From contig NZ_AYVL01000004.1 in assembly GCF_000502835.1 (NCBI RefSeq), forward strand, positions 292,385 through 343,804: DNA of 51,420 bases. The letters run 5' to 3'. The notes under the pieces were generated by a model. That model was given only the letters and a program-made list of their open reading frames with translations. It did not search any database and was not told the DNA's origin. Both the position numbers and the translations under genes were made by a program. Positions 1-8,226 of this stretch are shown here, piece after piece. This DNA is from Mesorhizobium sp. LSJC280B00. Lineage in GTDB: Bacteria; Pseudomonadota; Alphaproteobacteria; Rhizobiales; Rhizobiaceae. How positions within the stretch are numbered: the first letter of the stretch is position 1; every line of letters starts with the position of its first letter.

Positions 1-18
1 AATGAGTCTACGTCCTAG

Positions 19-41
19 CACTACTTTGGCAGATTTTTAGC
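19..41. repeat. IS left-end terminal inverted repeat
   Basis: It begins CACTACTTTGGCAGATTTTT and matches the reverse complement of 1429-1451 at all 23 positions. It overlaps the last codons of the transposase, which stops at 37. Confidence 0.93.
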
Positions 42-1353
42 GGAGAGGGTTCCGCGGCAGTGGGGACAACGGATTGGGGGCGGCTGCGCGAGCGCGGTGA
101 GGATGGCTTGCCTGACGGCGGGTAGGCTCGGTTGGGGCGGCGGGCCGAGGATTCTTTTTTCCCCCTCCCGCTTGTTTGAGGCGGCGAGATTGCAGGAAGG
201 CGTAGGCGATCATCGTCATCAGCGCGTGCCGGTGCAGGCCCGTCCATGAGCGCCCCTCGAAGTGGTCGAGGCCAAGTTCCTCCTTGAGCTGCTGATGCGC
301 CTGTTCGCAGACCCAGCGCGCCTTGATGGCGCCTGCGATCTGCTTGAGCGAGGTGTCGGCGGGCAAGTTGGAGAGGTAGTATTTGCGCTCGCCGGTCGAG
401 CGGTGCTCGCCGATCACCCAGACCTCCTCGCCAGGCAGATGCTGAGCGCCCATGTCGCGGATGCGCTGGGGTGGGCCATCTGCAACCCGGACACGGACAG
501 CGGCGAAGCGGGCCGAGAGGCGGCCTTTGGTGCCACGCCGCCAACTGACCGTCCGCCATTGGGCTTTTTCCAGCATCGCCTGCGCGGTCATCGACTTCAC
601 ATCGGGGATATGCCGGCGGCGCGGGCGGCCGTGTCCGGCAACGGGGAAGATCATCGCTACGTCGGCGGCATAGACCTTCTGCTTGAACGGGATACCGACG
701 GCCCAGGTAAGGCCGCGCTCGGTGAGCGCCTGCCGGAAGGGGGCGCTCAAGCCATATCCGGCATCGGCGAGCACGCAGCCAAAGCGTAAGCCGGCTGCGC
801 GAGCCCGGTCGATCTCGGCCAGCGCGATTTCGGGCTTGGTCCTGTAGGCACGATGGCCCTCGGGCACACCGGCACGGTCGAGCCGGGCGGGATCGGAAGT
901 CCAGCTCTCGGGCAGAAACAGTCGCAGCCCCACCATGACCGGCACTTCGCCAGAGGCCAGCGTCAGCGACACCAGCGTCTGGCAGTTGGCGTTCTTGCCA
1001 AGCGCCGAGGCATATTGCGGCGCGACGCCGACCGAGTGGCGCCCCTTCTTGGGGAGCGCGGTGTCGTCCACGATCAGCCACGCATCGTTCCCGCCAACTT
1101 GTCGGTCGGCCTCCGCGAGCAGCACCTTCTCCAGCGGCGCAGCATCCCACACGCCGCTCGCGATGAAGTGGTGCAACTGGTCATAGTTGACGCCTGCGTC
1201 GCGCGCCGCCATCGGTTGGACGCTCTTGCGATCCCCAAGGCCAATCAGCCCAGCAATATAGGCCGGACACATCCGCGCACGCGTCTTGTGCCTCAACGCC
1301 GAGACGAACGGCTCAAGCCACCGCTCCAGATCGAGTTGCCAATCCCTGTTCAT
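37..1353 (-). CDS. IS701 family DDE transposase
   Basis: A 438-residue transposase that cuts and pastes the element. The translation has the IS701-type order: a short N-terminal domain starting MNRDWQLDLERWLEPF, then the RNase H-like core, with the first acidic motif in 'WLIVDDTALPKKG' and a second in 'VLADAGYG', and a late 'QQLKEELGLDHFEGRSW' block containing the probable catalytic Glu. The start at 1353 is preferred over an in-frame ATG at 1383 because GGAGG lies just upstream. The reading frame is unbroken from start to stop and the stop lies within the left terminal repeat, so the enzyme is probably functional. It is transcribed in the same direction as the YCII and aminotransferase genes next door. 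Confidence 0.92.
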   Translation of the reverse strand: MNRDWQLDLERWLEPFVSALRHKTRARMCPAYIAGLIGLGDRKSVQPMAARDAGVNYDQLHHFIASGVWDAAPLEKVLLAEADRQVGGNDAWLIVDDTALPKKGRHSVGVAPQYASALGKNANCQTLVSLTLASGEVPVMVGLRLFLPESWTSDPARLDRAGVPEGHRAYRTKPEIALAEIDRARAAGLRFGCVLADAGYGLSAPFRQALTERGLTWAVGIPFKQKVYAADVAMIFPVAGHGRPRRRHIPDVKSMTAQAMLEKAQWRTVSWRRGTKGRLSARFAAVRVRVADGPPQRIRDMGAQHLPGEEVWVIGEHRSTGERKYYLSNLPADTSLKQIAGAIKARWVCEQAHQQLKEELGLDHFEGRSWTGLHRHALMTMIAYAFLQSRRLKQAGGGKKNPRPAAPTEPTRRQASHPHRARAAAPNPLSPLPRNPLR

Positions 1354-1428
1354 GGCCGGCCCCTCCAACAGCCGACCTCTCATGAATCACGCAAAACCGC
1401 TCTTGGGAATCCTCGAAACGCTCCCGGA

Positions 1429-1451
1429 GCTAAAAATCTGCCAAAGTAGTG
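1429..1451. repeat. IS right-end terminal inverted repeat
   Basis: Perfect partner of 19-41. It is followed by the CTAG duplication (1452-1455) and then a second, chance CTAG (1456-1459) whose first three bases are the stop codon of the YCII gene. Confidence 0.93.
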
Positions 1452-1455
1452 CTAG

Positions 1456-1836
1456 CTAGGGCCGCGTGACCGGGAGCGGCACGCCGGGAAGGAACAGCGA
1501 AATCGGGCGGATTTCGTAGACGGCGGTCGGATTGACGTGGCGAAGGTCGCGCGCAATGTCGATGGCGGCGTCACGGCTGGCGCAGTCGACGACATAGAGC
1601 CCCAGCAATTGTTCCTTGGTCTCGGCGAAGGGGCCGTCGATAACCATTCCGGTGCCTGGCCCGCGCAAGGTGCAGGCGTCTTGTGTCGCGCCGAGCCGGG
1701 CCGCCGGCCCAAGGGTGCCTTGCCGGTAGAGCCGATCGTTGATCTGGAGAAGATCGGTCATCAGCGCCGCATCCTGCTCAGGCGTCAGTGCCGTAATCGC
1801 TTCTTCCTCGTGATAGGCAAGAATGGCATAGAACAT
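1456..1836 (-). CDS. YCII domain-containing protein
   Basis: A 126-residue protein of the YCII/YciI-related dimeric alpha-beta barrel family, beginning MFYAILAYHEEEAI and including the typical 'DGPFAETKEQLLGLYVVD' segment. Family members are often encoded beside ECF sigma factors and may be small oxygenase or hydrolase-like proteins; no reaction can be assigned here. The start at 1836 has AAAGGAG about 8 nt upstream; longer upstream reading is shadow of the aminotransferase 3' end. It follows the aminotransferase by 22 nt and is probably cotranscribed with it. The TAG stop directly abuts the target duplication of the insertion sequence, so the gene is intact but its native downstream region has been displaced. 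Confidence 0.85.
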   Translation of the reverse strand: MFYAILAYHEEEAITALTPEQDAALMTDLLQINDRLYRQGTLGPAARLGATQDACTLRGPGTGMVIDGPFAETKEQLLGLYVVDCASRDAAIDIARDLRHVNPTAVYEIRPISLFLPGVPLPVTRP

Positions 1837-1858
1837 CTGGCTTCTCCTTTCGTCGTCC

Positions 1859-3043
1859 TCACTTCGCCAGGAACGCCTCGATCCGCTCCAGCGCGCGCAG
1901 GATGTTCTCCTCGGAATTGGCGTAGGACAGCCTGACATAGCCTTCGCCGAGAATGCCGAAATCGGGGCCGCCGATCAGCGCCACGCCGGCATCCTCGAGC
2001 AGCGCCGAGGCGAGCTTCTTGGCCTTCCAGCCGGTCTTGGAAACATTGGGGAAGGCATAGAAGGCGCCTTTCGGCGTAATGCAGTAAACGCCGGGCAAGG
2101 CATTCAAGCCTTCGACCACGACTTTCCTGCGGCGGTCGAAGGCGCGCATCATCTTGTCGACATCGTCCTGCGGGCCGTCGATGGCGGCTATGCCGGCATA
2201 CTGGCTCGGTGCGTTGACGCAGGACCAGCAATTGACCGCCAGCTTGCGCACCTTGTCGTAGAGATGCGCGCCCTTGTCGCCATTCGGCCAGATCGACCAG
2301 CCCATGCGCCAACCGGTCATCGCCCAGGTCTTCGACCAGCCGTTGAGCACGATCAGCCGGTCGCGGATTTCGGGGAAGGCGAGCAGCGAGCAGTGCGTCT
2401 CGCCGTCATAGGTCATCACGTCGTAGATCTCGTCGGAGAGGATGGCGACGTCCGGGTGCGCTTGCAGCCCCCTGACCAGCTTTTCAATCTCGGCGCGCGG
2501 CGTGACGCCGCCGGTCGGATTGGCCGGCGAGTTGAGAATCAGCAGCCTAGTCTTCGGCGTGATCAGCGCCAGCGTCTCCGCAGCCGAAAAGGCAAAGCCG
2601 TTCTCCTCGCGCATCGGCACCGGGATGGGGGCAGCACCGGTGAACTCGATCATCGAGCGGTAGATCGGAAAGCCGGGATCGGGATAGAGAATTTCGGCGC
2701 CCGGCTCGCCGAACATCAGGATGGCCGCGAACATGGTCGGCTTGCCGCCGGGCAGGATCATCACCGCTTCGGGCGAGACTTCGACGCCGGTAGTGGCCAG
2801 CGTGCGGCGGACCACCGCTTCGCGCGTCGCCAGCAGGCCGTTGGCCGGCGTATAGCCGTGATGGCCGTCGCGCAGCGCCTTGATCGCGGCCTCGACGATG
2901 TGCTGCGGCGTCTTGAAGTCGGGCTGGCCGATGCCGAGATTGACAATGTCGCGGCCCTGATGGGCAAGTGCCGTGGCACGCGCCAGCACTGCGAACGCAT
3001 TTTCCTCGCCGAGGCGGTCGAAGGCCGAAATCGTGTGGAGCAT
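1859..3043 (-). CDS. Class I/II PLP-dependent aminotransferase
   Basis: A 394-residue fold-type I aminotransferase that transfers amino groups through pyridoxal phosphate. Visible features are the N-terminal 'LGIGQPDFKTP' substrate segment, 'HGYTPANG', the 'NSPANPTGG' loop near 170-179, 'LSDEIYD' with the PLP-ring aspartate near 204, the Schiff-base lysine in 'NGWSKTWAMTGWRMGW' (about residue 238), and the C-terminal 'RLSYANS' carboxylate-binding Arg. This pattern fits the aspartate/aromatic aminotransferase subgroup (AspC/PatA-like); the actual amino-acid substrate cannot be read from sequence. The start at 3043 is chosen because AGGA precedes it and the family starts there; an ATG 66 nt upstream adds a basic, non-conserved tail. 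Divergent from the GNAT gene at 3127. Confidence 0.88.
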   Translation of the reverse strand: MLHTISAFDRLGEENAFAVLARATALAHQGRDIVNLGIGQPDFKTPQHIVEAAIKALRDGHHGYTPANGLLATREAVVRRTLATTGVEVSPEAVMILPGGKPTMFAAILMFGEPGAEILYPDPGFPIYRSMIEFTGAAPIPVPMREENGFAFSAAETLALITPKTRLLILNSPANPTGGVTPRAEIEKLVRGLQAHPDVAILSDEIYDVMTYDGETHCSLLAFPEIRDRLIVLNGWSKTWAMTGWRMGWSIWPNGDKGAHLYDKVRKLAVNCWSCVNAPSQYAGIAAIDGPQDDVDKMMRAFDRRRKVVVEGLNALPGVYCITPKGAFYAFPNVSKTGWKAKKLASALLEDAGVALIGGPDFGILGEGYVRLSYANSEENILRALERIEAFLAK

Positions 3044-3126
3044 TTTTCCTGTCCGTGTGGTTCTTTCAGCGAGCGTGCGTTTTTGTGAGCGTCCGCCCGC
3101 AAAAGTCAAACGGATTGGAGTTTTCG

Positions 3127-3813
3127 GTGTCGGAAAATCTCAAGAATTGGCAACCGCGCCCGCGGCCCGAACGCAAGGTGCTGGAGGGGCGAACTGTCAG
3201 GCTGGAGCCGCTCAACGCCGAAAAGCACGGCGACGGCCTGTTTGAGGCCTCGTCGGTGGCCGATGTCGACGGCCGCTTTGCCTGGCTGCCAGACTACCCG
3301 CCGGAGAGCCGCGCCGCCTTCCAGCCATGGCTGGACAAGGCGGAAGCCAGCGAAGACCCGCTGTTCTTCACGGTCATCGACAAGGCCAGCGGCAAGGTCG
3401 CCGGGCGCCAGACGCTGATGCGCATCGACGCCGCCTACGGCGTCATTGAGATCGGCAACATCTATTGGGGCCCGCTGATCTCGCGTAAGCCGGCGGCGAC
3501 GGAAGCGCAGTTCCTGTTCATGAAGTATGTCTTCGACGAGCTTGGCTACCGCCGCTACGAATGGAAATGCAACAACCGCAACGAGCCGTCGAAGCGCGCG
3601 GCGGAACGTTTCGGCTTCAAGTTCGAAGGCATTTTCCGTCAGCATCTTGTGGTCAAGGGCGAAAACCGCGATACCGCGTGGTATTCGATCATCGACAGGG
3701 AATGGCCTGATCTGCGCAGAGCCTATGAGGCGTGGCTCGATCCGGCCAATTTCGACAGCGAGGGCCAGCAGAGGCGGCGGCTCGAGGATTTTCGCGCCGA
3801 GTTCGGTGCCTGA
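3127..3813 (+). CDS. GNAT N-acetyltransferase, RimJ/RimL type
   Basis: A 228-residue GNAT-fold acetyltransferase using acetyl-CoA. It has the RimJ/RimL layout: 'LEGRTVRLEPLNAEKHGDGLF' in the first strand and helix, 'EIGNIYWGPLISRKPAATEAQFLFMKYVFDELGYRRYEWKC' through the acetyl-CoA site, and 'NEPSKRAAERFGFKFEGIFRQH' at the end of the fold. Proteins of this shape acetylate small-molecule amines or protein N-termini; the substrate is unknown. The start is assigned to GTG at 3127, which has GGAG seven bases upstream; no ATG lies close and the more upstream frame overlaps the opposite-strand aminotransferase. The stop codon overlaps the first bases of a palindromic repeat. Confidence 0.82.
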   Translation: MSENLKNWQPRPRPERKVLEGRTVRLEPLNAEKHGDGLFEASSVADVDGRFAWLPDYPPESRAAFQPWLDKAEASEDPLFFTVIDKASGKVAGRQTLMRIDAAYGVIEIGNIYWGPLISRKPAATEAQFLFMKYVFDELGYRRYEWKCNNRNEPSKRAAERFGFKFEGIFRQHLVVKGENRDTAWYSIIDREWPDLRRAYEAWLDPANFDSEGQQRRRLEDFRAEFGA

Positions 3814-3860
3814 CCATGATCCCGAAAAGTGGAATCCGGTTTTCGGATAAGATCATGGTC
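3812..3860. repeat. Interspersed palindromic repeat behind GNAT gene
   Basis: An inverted repeat with outer arms GACCATGATC and GATCATGGTC and inner arms CGAAAA / TTTTCG. The form is familiar from short palindromic repeats scattered between Rhizobiales genes (recognised from memory, not searched). It starts inside the stop codon of the GNAT gene and could form a transcript-end hairpin. Confidence 0.7.
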
Positions 3861-3926
3861 AAACAAGAAGACAAAGCCTCCATCCCGAATCTGCCGGGAT
3901 GGATCAGGCTCTAGCAGGGGCTATAG

Positions 3927-4910
3927 ATGGCGCATACCCACGACCACGCTTCGCAGGGCCACGACCACAGCCATGGCGCAGGTCATGTGCACGGCTCGAC
4001 CGACAAGAAGCGCGTGCTGATCGCTGCCTGCCTGACCGCCGGCTTCATGGTCGCGGAGACGCTGGGCGCCATCTTCACCGGTTCACTGGCGCTGCTGGCG
4101 GATGCCGGCCATATGCTTGCCGATTGCGTCGCGCTCGGCCTTGCCTGGTATGCCTTTCACCTTGCGAGCCGGCCGGCGACCGTGCGCCTCACCTACGGCT
4201 TCGGCCGGGTCAAGACGCTGGTCGCCTACACCAACGGCATCGCCATCTTCGCCATCGCGCTGTGGATCGTCCACGAGGCTTGGGGCCGCTTGCAAGCGCC
4301 GGCTCCGGTGCTCGGCGGGCCGATGCTGGTCGTCGCGATCGCCGGCCTGCTGGTCAATCTCGGCTCGTTCTACGTGCTGCATGGCGGCGACCGCGGCAGC
4401 CTGAACATGCGCGGCGCCATCCTGCATGTGCTCGGCGACCTGCTCGGCTCGGCAGCGGCGATCGTCGCGGCGCTGGTGATCCTGGCGACGGGCTGGACGC
4501 CCATCGATCCGATCCTGTCGGTGCTTGTCGCGCTGCTGATCCTGTCCACGGCCTGGTCGCTGATGCGCGAGGCAGCTCACGTCCTGCTCGAGGGCGTGCC
4601 GGCAAGCCTCGACCGCGACCTGATCGCGAGGGACATCGAAGGCTCGATCAAAGGCGTGCGCGAGGTGCATCACATGCATGTCTGGTCGCTCGACGGCTCC
4701 AGCAACATGGTGACGTTGCATGCCTGCCTCAATGACGGCGTCGACGCGCATATGGCGGTAAGCGCGATCAAGAAGCGGCTTGCGCAGGAGCACGGCATAG
4801 CCCATGCCACCGTCGAACCGGAATTCGGCCGATGTGCCGACAGCCATGAGCATGATGGCGAGCACGATCACGCGCATGATGCGGCACCGCACCGCGGCCA
4901 TTATCACTGA
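3927..4910 (+). CDS. Cation diffusion facilitator (CDF) metal exporter
   Basis: A 327-residue inner-membrane metal/proton antiporter of the CzcD/ZitB/DmeF group. A His-rich N-terminus ('HTHDHASQGHDHSHGAGHVH') is followed by six predicted membrane helices. The metal site is visible as 'DAGHMLADCVAL' in helix 2 and 'HVLGDLLGS' in helix 5, the HxxxD pairs typical of zinc-type CDFs. A cytoplasmic C-terminal domain ('VHHMHVWSLDGSSNMVTLHAC') and a second His-rich tail ('HEHDGEHDHAHD') complete it. Zinc is the best guess; cobalt or nickel cannot be excluded because no DmeR-type regulator is adjacent. The ATG at 3927 has AGGGG upstream. Confidence 0.88.
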   Translation: MAHTHDHASQGHDHSHGAGHVHGSTDKKRVLIAACLTAGFMVAETLGAIFTGSLALLADAGHMLADCVALGLAWYAFHLASRPATVRLTYGFGRVKTLVAYTNGIAIFAIALWIVHEAWGRLQAPAPVLGGPMLVVAIAGLLVNLGSFYVLHGGDRGSLNMRGAILHVLGDLLGSAAAIVAALVILATGWTPIDPILSVLVALLILSTAWSLMREAAHVLLEGVPASLDRDLIARDIEGSIKGVREVHHMHVWSLDGSSNMVTLHACLNDGVDAHMAVSAIKKRLAQEHGIAHATVEPEFGRCADSHEHDGEHDHAHDAAPHRGHYH

Positions 4911-4969
4911 CTTCGGGAGTTCCTGGCATTGGCAACGATCGACATGAACTCTCGCCACCCTGGCGCCGC

Positions 4970-5179
4970 GTGATGGACCGCGACACCCGCAATGCGGCGA
5001 TCGGCGCCGCCTGGATTTTGCTGCTGTTCGGCATCGCAGCCTATTATCTTCCAACGGTGATGCTGGCGGTCGGCAAGGTCTCGACGGTTCTTGCCGGCGT
5101 CGTCGCGGCGATCTTTATGGTGGCAATCTTCGTCGTGTTCTGGCTGCGTAGCCGCAGCCAGCGCAAAAAAGGAAAGTGA
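4970..5179 (+). CDS. Small two-helix membrane protein
   Basis: A 68-69 residue hypothetical protein with two hydrophobic segments (about residues 9-27 and 35-58) and a basic end 'RSRSQRKKGK', so both termini probably face the cytoplasm. GTG at 4970 and ATG at 4973 are adjacent candidate starts. The stop is 1 nt from the ATG of the SDR gene, indicating cotranscription and probable translational coupling. No family was recognised and no function is proposed. Confidence 0.65.
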   Translation: MMDRDTRNAAIGAAWILLLFGIAAYYLPTVMLAVGKVSTVLAGVVAAIFMVAIFVVFWLRSRSQRKKGK

Positions 5180-5180
5180 C

Positions 5181-6152
5181 ATGCGCATTCTGATTACCGG
5201 CGCGGCAGGCATGGTCGGCCGCAAACTCATCGCCAGGCTGGCCAAGGACGGGACGCTCGGCGGCCGCAAGATCGCCGCGCTCGATCTTCACGATATCGTG
5301 CCGCCGCAGGCGCCGGTGCTCGAAGGTGTCAGCATTACCCTCCACACCGGCGACCTTGCCGCACCGGGAGCGACCGCAAATCTGGTCGCGCCGCGCCCCG
5401 ACGTGATCTTTCATCTCGCCGGCGTGGTGTCGGGCGAGGCGGAGGCCAATTTCGATCTCGGCTACCGCGTCAATCTCGACGGCACCAGGGCGCTGTTCGA
5501 TGCCGTTCGGCTGGCCGCATTTGCGCCGCGCGTCGTGTTCACCTCGTCGATCGCCGTGTTCGGCGCACCGTTTCCCGACATCATTCCGGACGAGTTCCAC
5601 CCGACGCCGCTGACCTCCTACGGCACGCAGAAGCTGATCGGCGAGGCGCTGCTTGCCGACTATACGCGCCGCGGTTTCTTCGACGGCATCGGCATCAGGC
5701 TGCCGACCATCTGCGTCAGGCCGGGAAAGCCGAACAAGGCGGCCTCAGGGTTCTTCTCCGGTATCATCCGCGAGCCGCTGAGCGGCCATGAAGCGATCCT
5801 GCCGGTGCCGCGCTCGGTCGTCCACACACACGCCAGCCCGCGTTCGGCGGTGAATTTTTTGATCCATGCGGCTCAGATCGACGGCGCCGCCGTCGGGCCG
5901 CGCCGCAACCTGACGATGCCGGGCGTCGCCGTCAGCGTCGGCGAGCAGATCGAAGCGCTGGAACGTGTCGCCGGCGCCAAGGCGGTGAAACTGATCCGCG
6001 AGGAGCCCGACGAGACGATCTGGGCGATCGTCAAGGGCTGGCCGACGCGCTTCGAGGCGCGGCGCTCGAGGGAGCTTGGCTTTGCCGCCGAGACGAGTTT
6101 TGATGAGATCATCCGCGCCCATATTGAGGATGAGCTGGGCGGCAGGATTTAA
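5181..6152 (+). CDS. denD: NAD-dependent SDR, D-erythronate dehydrogenase-like
   Basis: A 323-residue extended short-chain dehydrogenase/reductase. The N-terminal 'ITGAAGMVGRKL' is the NAD-binding glycine motif, 'DLHD' ends strand 2, 'VIFHLAGVVSGEAEANFDLGYRVN' is the central segment, 'TSSIAVFG' carries the Ser, and 'YGTQK' is the catalytic YxxxK. The sequence style is that of DenD, which oxidises D-erythronate to 2-oxo-tetronate, but the usual kinase, isomerase and aldolase partners of that pathway are not adjacent, so the symbol is tentative. It overlaps closely with the upstream small membrane gene and is followed by a long interspersed palindrome before the converging NicO gene. Confidence 0.78.
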   Translation: MRILITGAAGMVGRKLIARLAKDGTLGGRKIAALDLHDIVPPQAPVLEGVSITLHTGDLAAPGATANLVAPRPDVIFHLAGVVSGEAEANFDLGYRVNLDGTRALFDAVRLAAFAPRVVFTSSIAVFGAPFPDIIPDEFHPTPLTSYGTQKLIGEALLADYTRRGFFDGIGIRLPTICVRPGKPNKAASGFFSGIIREPLSGHEAILPVPRSVVHTHASPRSAVNFLIHAAQIDGAAVGPRRNLTMPGVAVSVGEQIEALERVAGAKAVKLIREEPDETIWAIVKGWPTRFEARRSRELGFAAETSFDEIIRAHIEDELGGRI

Positions 6153-6166
6153 CGTGGCGCCGTCTT

Positions 6167-6305
6167 CCTTCTCCCCTTGGAGAAGGTGGATTGGCGCGCA
6201 GCGCCAAGACGGTTGAGGGGTGCTGGACGGAGCGCTGTTGGCGCCAAGCTGGAACACCCCTCATCCGTCGCCTTCGGCGACACCTTCTCCCACAAGGGGA
6301 GAAGG
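6167..6305. repeat. Interspersed palindromic element between convergent genes
   Basis: About 139 bp with CCTTCTCCCCTTG at one end and its near reverse complement CAAGGGGAGAAGG at the other, and further complementary blocks inside (GAGGGGTG against CACCCCTC, GAAGGTG against CACCTTC). This is the large imperfect-palindrome type common in Mesorhizobium intergenic regions. It lies between the stops of the SDR and NicO genes and could terminate both transcripts. Confidence 0.75.
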
Positions 6306-6323
6306 GAGAGTCGCGCCTGGACG

Positions 6324-7466
6324 TCACCCGCCGGTCGTCAGGCTGGCCGAGAGCAGCAGCAGGCCGAACAGGAAGACGAAGGCGGCGCCGCCGATCTCGA
6401 CGATCGAATGGATGCGGTTGCCCATGCGGCCATCGCCGGCGAAATACACCGCCCAGTTCTTCGCGGTCACCGCAAGCGTCGCCAGAGCCGAGACGGTGAT
6501 TGCGGTGCCGAGCGCCATGGCCAGCACCGAAAGGATGCCGCCGAACCACAGCCCATTCAGCAAGGCGAAGCTCAGGACGATCAGCGCGCCTGAACAGGGG
6601 CGGATACCGACGGCAGCCACCGCCGACCAGGCCGTGCGCCAATCGAAGCGATCACCGGAAAGCAGCGCCGGGTCGGGCGCATGCGAGTGTCCGCAGGTGT
6701 CGCAGACCTCGCCCGCCGCATGGCTGTGGTGATCGTGTGCAGCATGGGCGTGGTGGTGGTCGTGGGCGCCGTGATCGTGATGGTCATGCGCATGATCGTG
6801 GTGGTCATGCGCATCAAGCGCGTGGGAATGTGCCGCATGGGCATGTGAATGGCCGGCATGTGAATGGCCGGCATGGGCAGCCGAGAGGCTGTAGCCCGGA
6901 TTTGCGCCGAACAGGCGAAGGATGGCCGGGCCGGTCTTGCGCCACAGCAGCCAGGCGCCGAACAGAGTGACGAAGACATAGCTCATGATTTCGAGGAACC
7001 ATGCGGCGTCTGTCATCGAGACAGCAGTGCCGCGCAGCAAGAAATAGGCGACCAGCATCACCACGATCGCGGTCAGCGCCTGCAGCAGGGCCGAGACGAA
7101 GGACAGCATGATGCCGCGCCGGAGCGCCACTTCATTGGCCACCATGTAGGAAGAGATCACCGCCTTGCCGTGACCGGGGCCGGCGGCGTGGAAAATGCCA
7201 TAGGCAAAGGACAGGCCGATGAGCAGCCACAACTTGCTACCGTCCTGGCGCATCGCCTTCATCGCGCCGGCAAGCGCATGATAGAATTCCTGCTGGCGCA
7301 GATTGATCCACATCAGGATGTGGGCGAACGGGCCGGTGGTTGGGGCCGTCCCGTCATTGGTGCCGATGCCGAGCGAACTCTGGGCGTGGGCGGAGCCGAG
7401 GAAGTGCGTCATCACCAGGGTGGCGGCCAGAAGGCCGATGGCCAAACGCAGGGACGGTTTCGTCAC
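6324..7466 (-). CDS. NicO-family nickel/cobalt exporter with His-rich loop
   Basis: A 380-residue inner-membrane protein of the NicO/RcnA family. It starts with a hydrophobic signal-like segment, then 'FAYGIFHAAGPGHGKAVISSY' (family signature HxxxPGHGK) and further helices. Between helices lies an extreme His/Asp-rich loop of about 60 residues, ending in 'CDTCGHSHAP', that probably binds metal. After it comes 'VGIRPCSGALIVLSFAL', the second signature. The start is GTG at 7466 with AAGGAT upstream. The DUF1007 gene ends 5 nt before it, so the two form an operon; this pairing is common and supports a Ni/Co transport role. No RcnR-like repressor or riboswitch was seen. Confidence 0.87.
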   Translation of the reverse strand: MTKPSLRLAIGLLAATLVMTHFLGSAHAQSSLGIGTNDGTAPTTGPFAHILMWINLRQQEFYHALAGAMKAMRQDGSKLWLLIGLSFAYGIFHAAGPGHGKAVISSYMVANEVALRRGIMLSFVSALLQALTAIVVMLVAYFLLRGTAVSMTDAAWFLEIMSYVFVTLFGAWLLWRKTGPAILRLFGANPGYSLSAAHAGHSHAGHSHAHAAHSHALDAHDHHDHAHDHHDHGAHDHHHAHAAHDHHSHAAGEVCDTCGHSHAPDPALLSGDRFDWRTAWSAVAAVGIRPCSGALIVLSFALLNGLWFGGILSVLAMALGTAITVSALATLAVTAKNWAVYFAGDGRMGNRIHSIVEIGGAAFVFLFGLLLLSASLTTGG

Positions 7467-7471
7467 TGGAT

Positions 7472-8140
7472 CTATCCTTCCGGCTGACAGGTAAGTTCGA
7501 GCTTGGTGGCGAAGATCTTGCTCATGTCGGTGCCCGTCGGATCATTGAAGAACGCGTCGGTCAGGGTCTTCTGGTTCTGGGCGATTGCCTCGTCCGGGTT
7601 TGGGCGGATGACCTTGCTGGTGCAGGTCGAGGGCAAGCCATCGACCTGCAGATTGGCATCCTCGGTGAAGTCGATCGCGGTGTAGAAGGTCGGGTCGTAG
7701 ACGCCGATATCGATCTTGCCGTTGAGCTTGATCGGCACCTTCGGTTCGGATTCGAACAGGATGATGAGCTGGTCATTGTCGAAATTGGCCATCAAATGCG
7801 GCGGTGGGTTCATCGCCACGTCCTTGCCGTCGACAGTGACGAGCTGGAAATAGTTGAACTCGGCAAGCGAGGCATGGACGGTGTCCGCAACATCCTTCAA
7901 CTCCTTGTCATCGAGTTTCAGGTCGGAATTCTTGTCGAACTCCATCATCACCGTGCTCGAAAACAAATCGTCGAAGCGCCAGAGATGACGCAATGACTTC
8001 ACGGTTTGGTGATCCGGGCCGAGGACCACTTCGAGGCGGGCTTCGGCGAAGACGTGGGGATGCACCTCAGCCGGCCCGACGGCGGCAAACGTCGCGGTCA
8101 AGGCCGAGGCCAGCATGATGGCTTGCTGTTTCAGGTGCAT
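7472..8140 (-). CDS. DUF1007 family periplasmic protein
   Basis: A 222-residue exported protein. The N-terminus 'HLKQQAIMLASALTATFAAVGPAEVHPH' is a signal peptide, and cleavage near 'AEVHPHVF' would expose a His pair at the mature N-terminus, as is usual for DUF1007. A calcium-binding-like 'FDKNSDLKLDDKELKD' EF-hand-type loop sits in the middle. DUF1007 proteins are regularly encoded with NicO exporters and are thought to be periplasmic metal-binding partners. The start at 8140 is chosen because the upstream ORF extension would overlap the LysR gene and lacks a signal peptide. First gene of the DUF1007-nicO operon. Confidence 0.82.
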   Translation of the reverse strand: MHLKQQAIMLASALTATFAAVGPAEVHPHVFAEARLEVVLGPDHQTVKSLRHLWRFDDLFSSTVMMEFDKNSDLKLDDKELKDVADTVHASLAEFNYFQLVTVDGKDVAMNPPPHLMANFDNDQLIILFESEPKVPIKLNGKIDIGVYDPTFYTAIDFTEDANLQVDGLPSTCTSKVIRPNPDEAIAQNQKTLTDAFFNDPTGTDMSKIFATKLELTCQPEG

Positions 8141-8226
8141 TCTCGGTCGCGATTCAATCGGCTTCGGTGAATTGCCGACAGTTACCAGAAAGGGGGCGAA
8201 AATGGGACCGCAAGGCGGCTGAAAGC

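Larger units (their letters stand above)
19..1451 (-). mobile_element. IS701-family insertion sequence, complete
   Basis: A 1433-bp element bounded by perfect 23-bp inverted repeats (19-41 and 1429-1451) and by a direct CTAG at 15-18 and 1452-1455. A 4-bp YTAR duplication is the hallmark of the IS701 family, and the single long ORF inside is an IS701-type DDE transposase. Because CTAG is itself palindromic the apparent inverted repeat extends to 27 bp (15-41 and 1429-1455). Perfect ends and an intact ORF suggest a recent insertion. Only 14 bases of flank remain on the left, so the interrupted context on that side cannot be judged. Confidence 0.92.

Noticed and set aside
6690..6880. Short repeated units suggesting a tandem or CRISPR-like array
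   Set aside because: They are codons of the His/Asp-rich loop of the NicO exporter, irregular in length and in frame.
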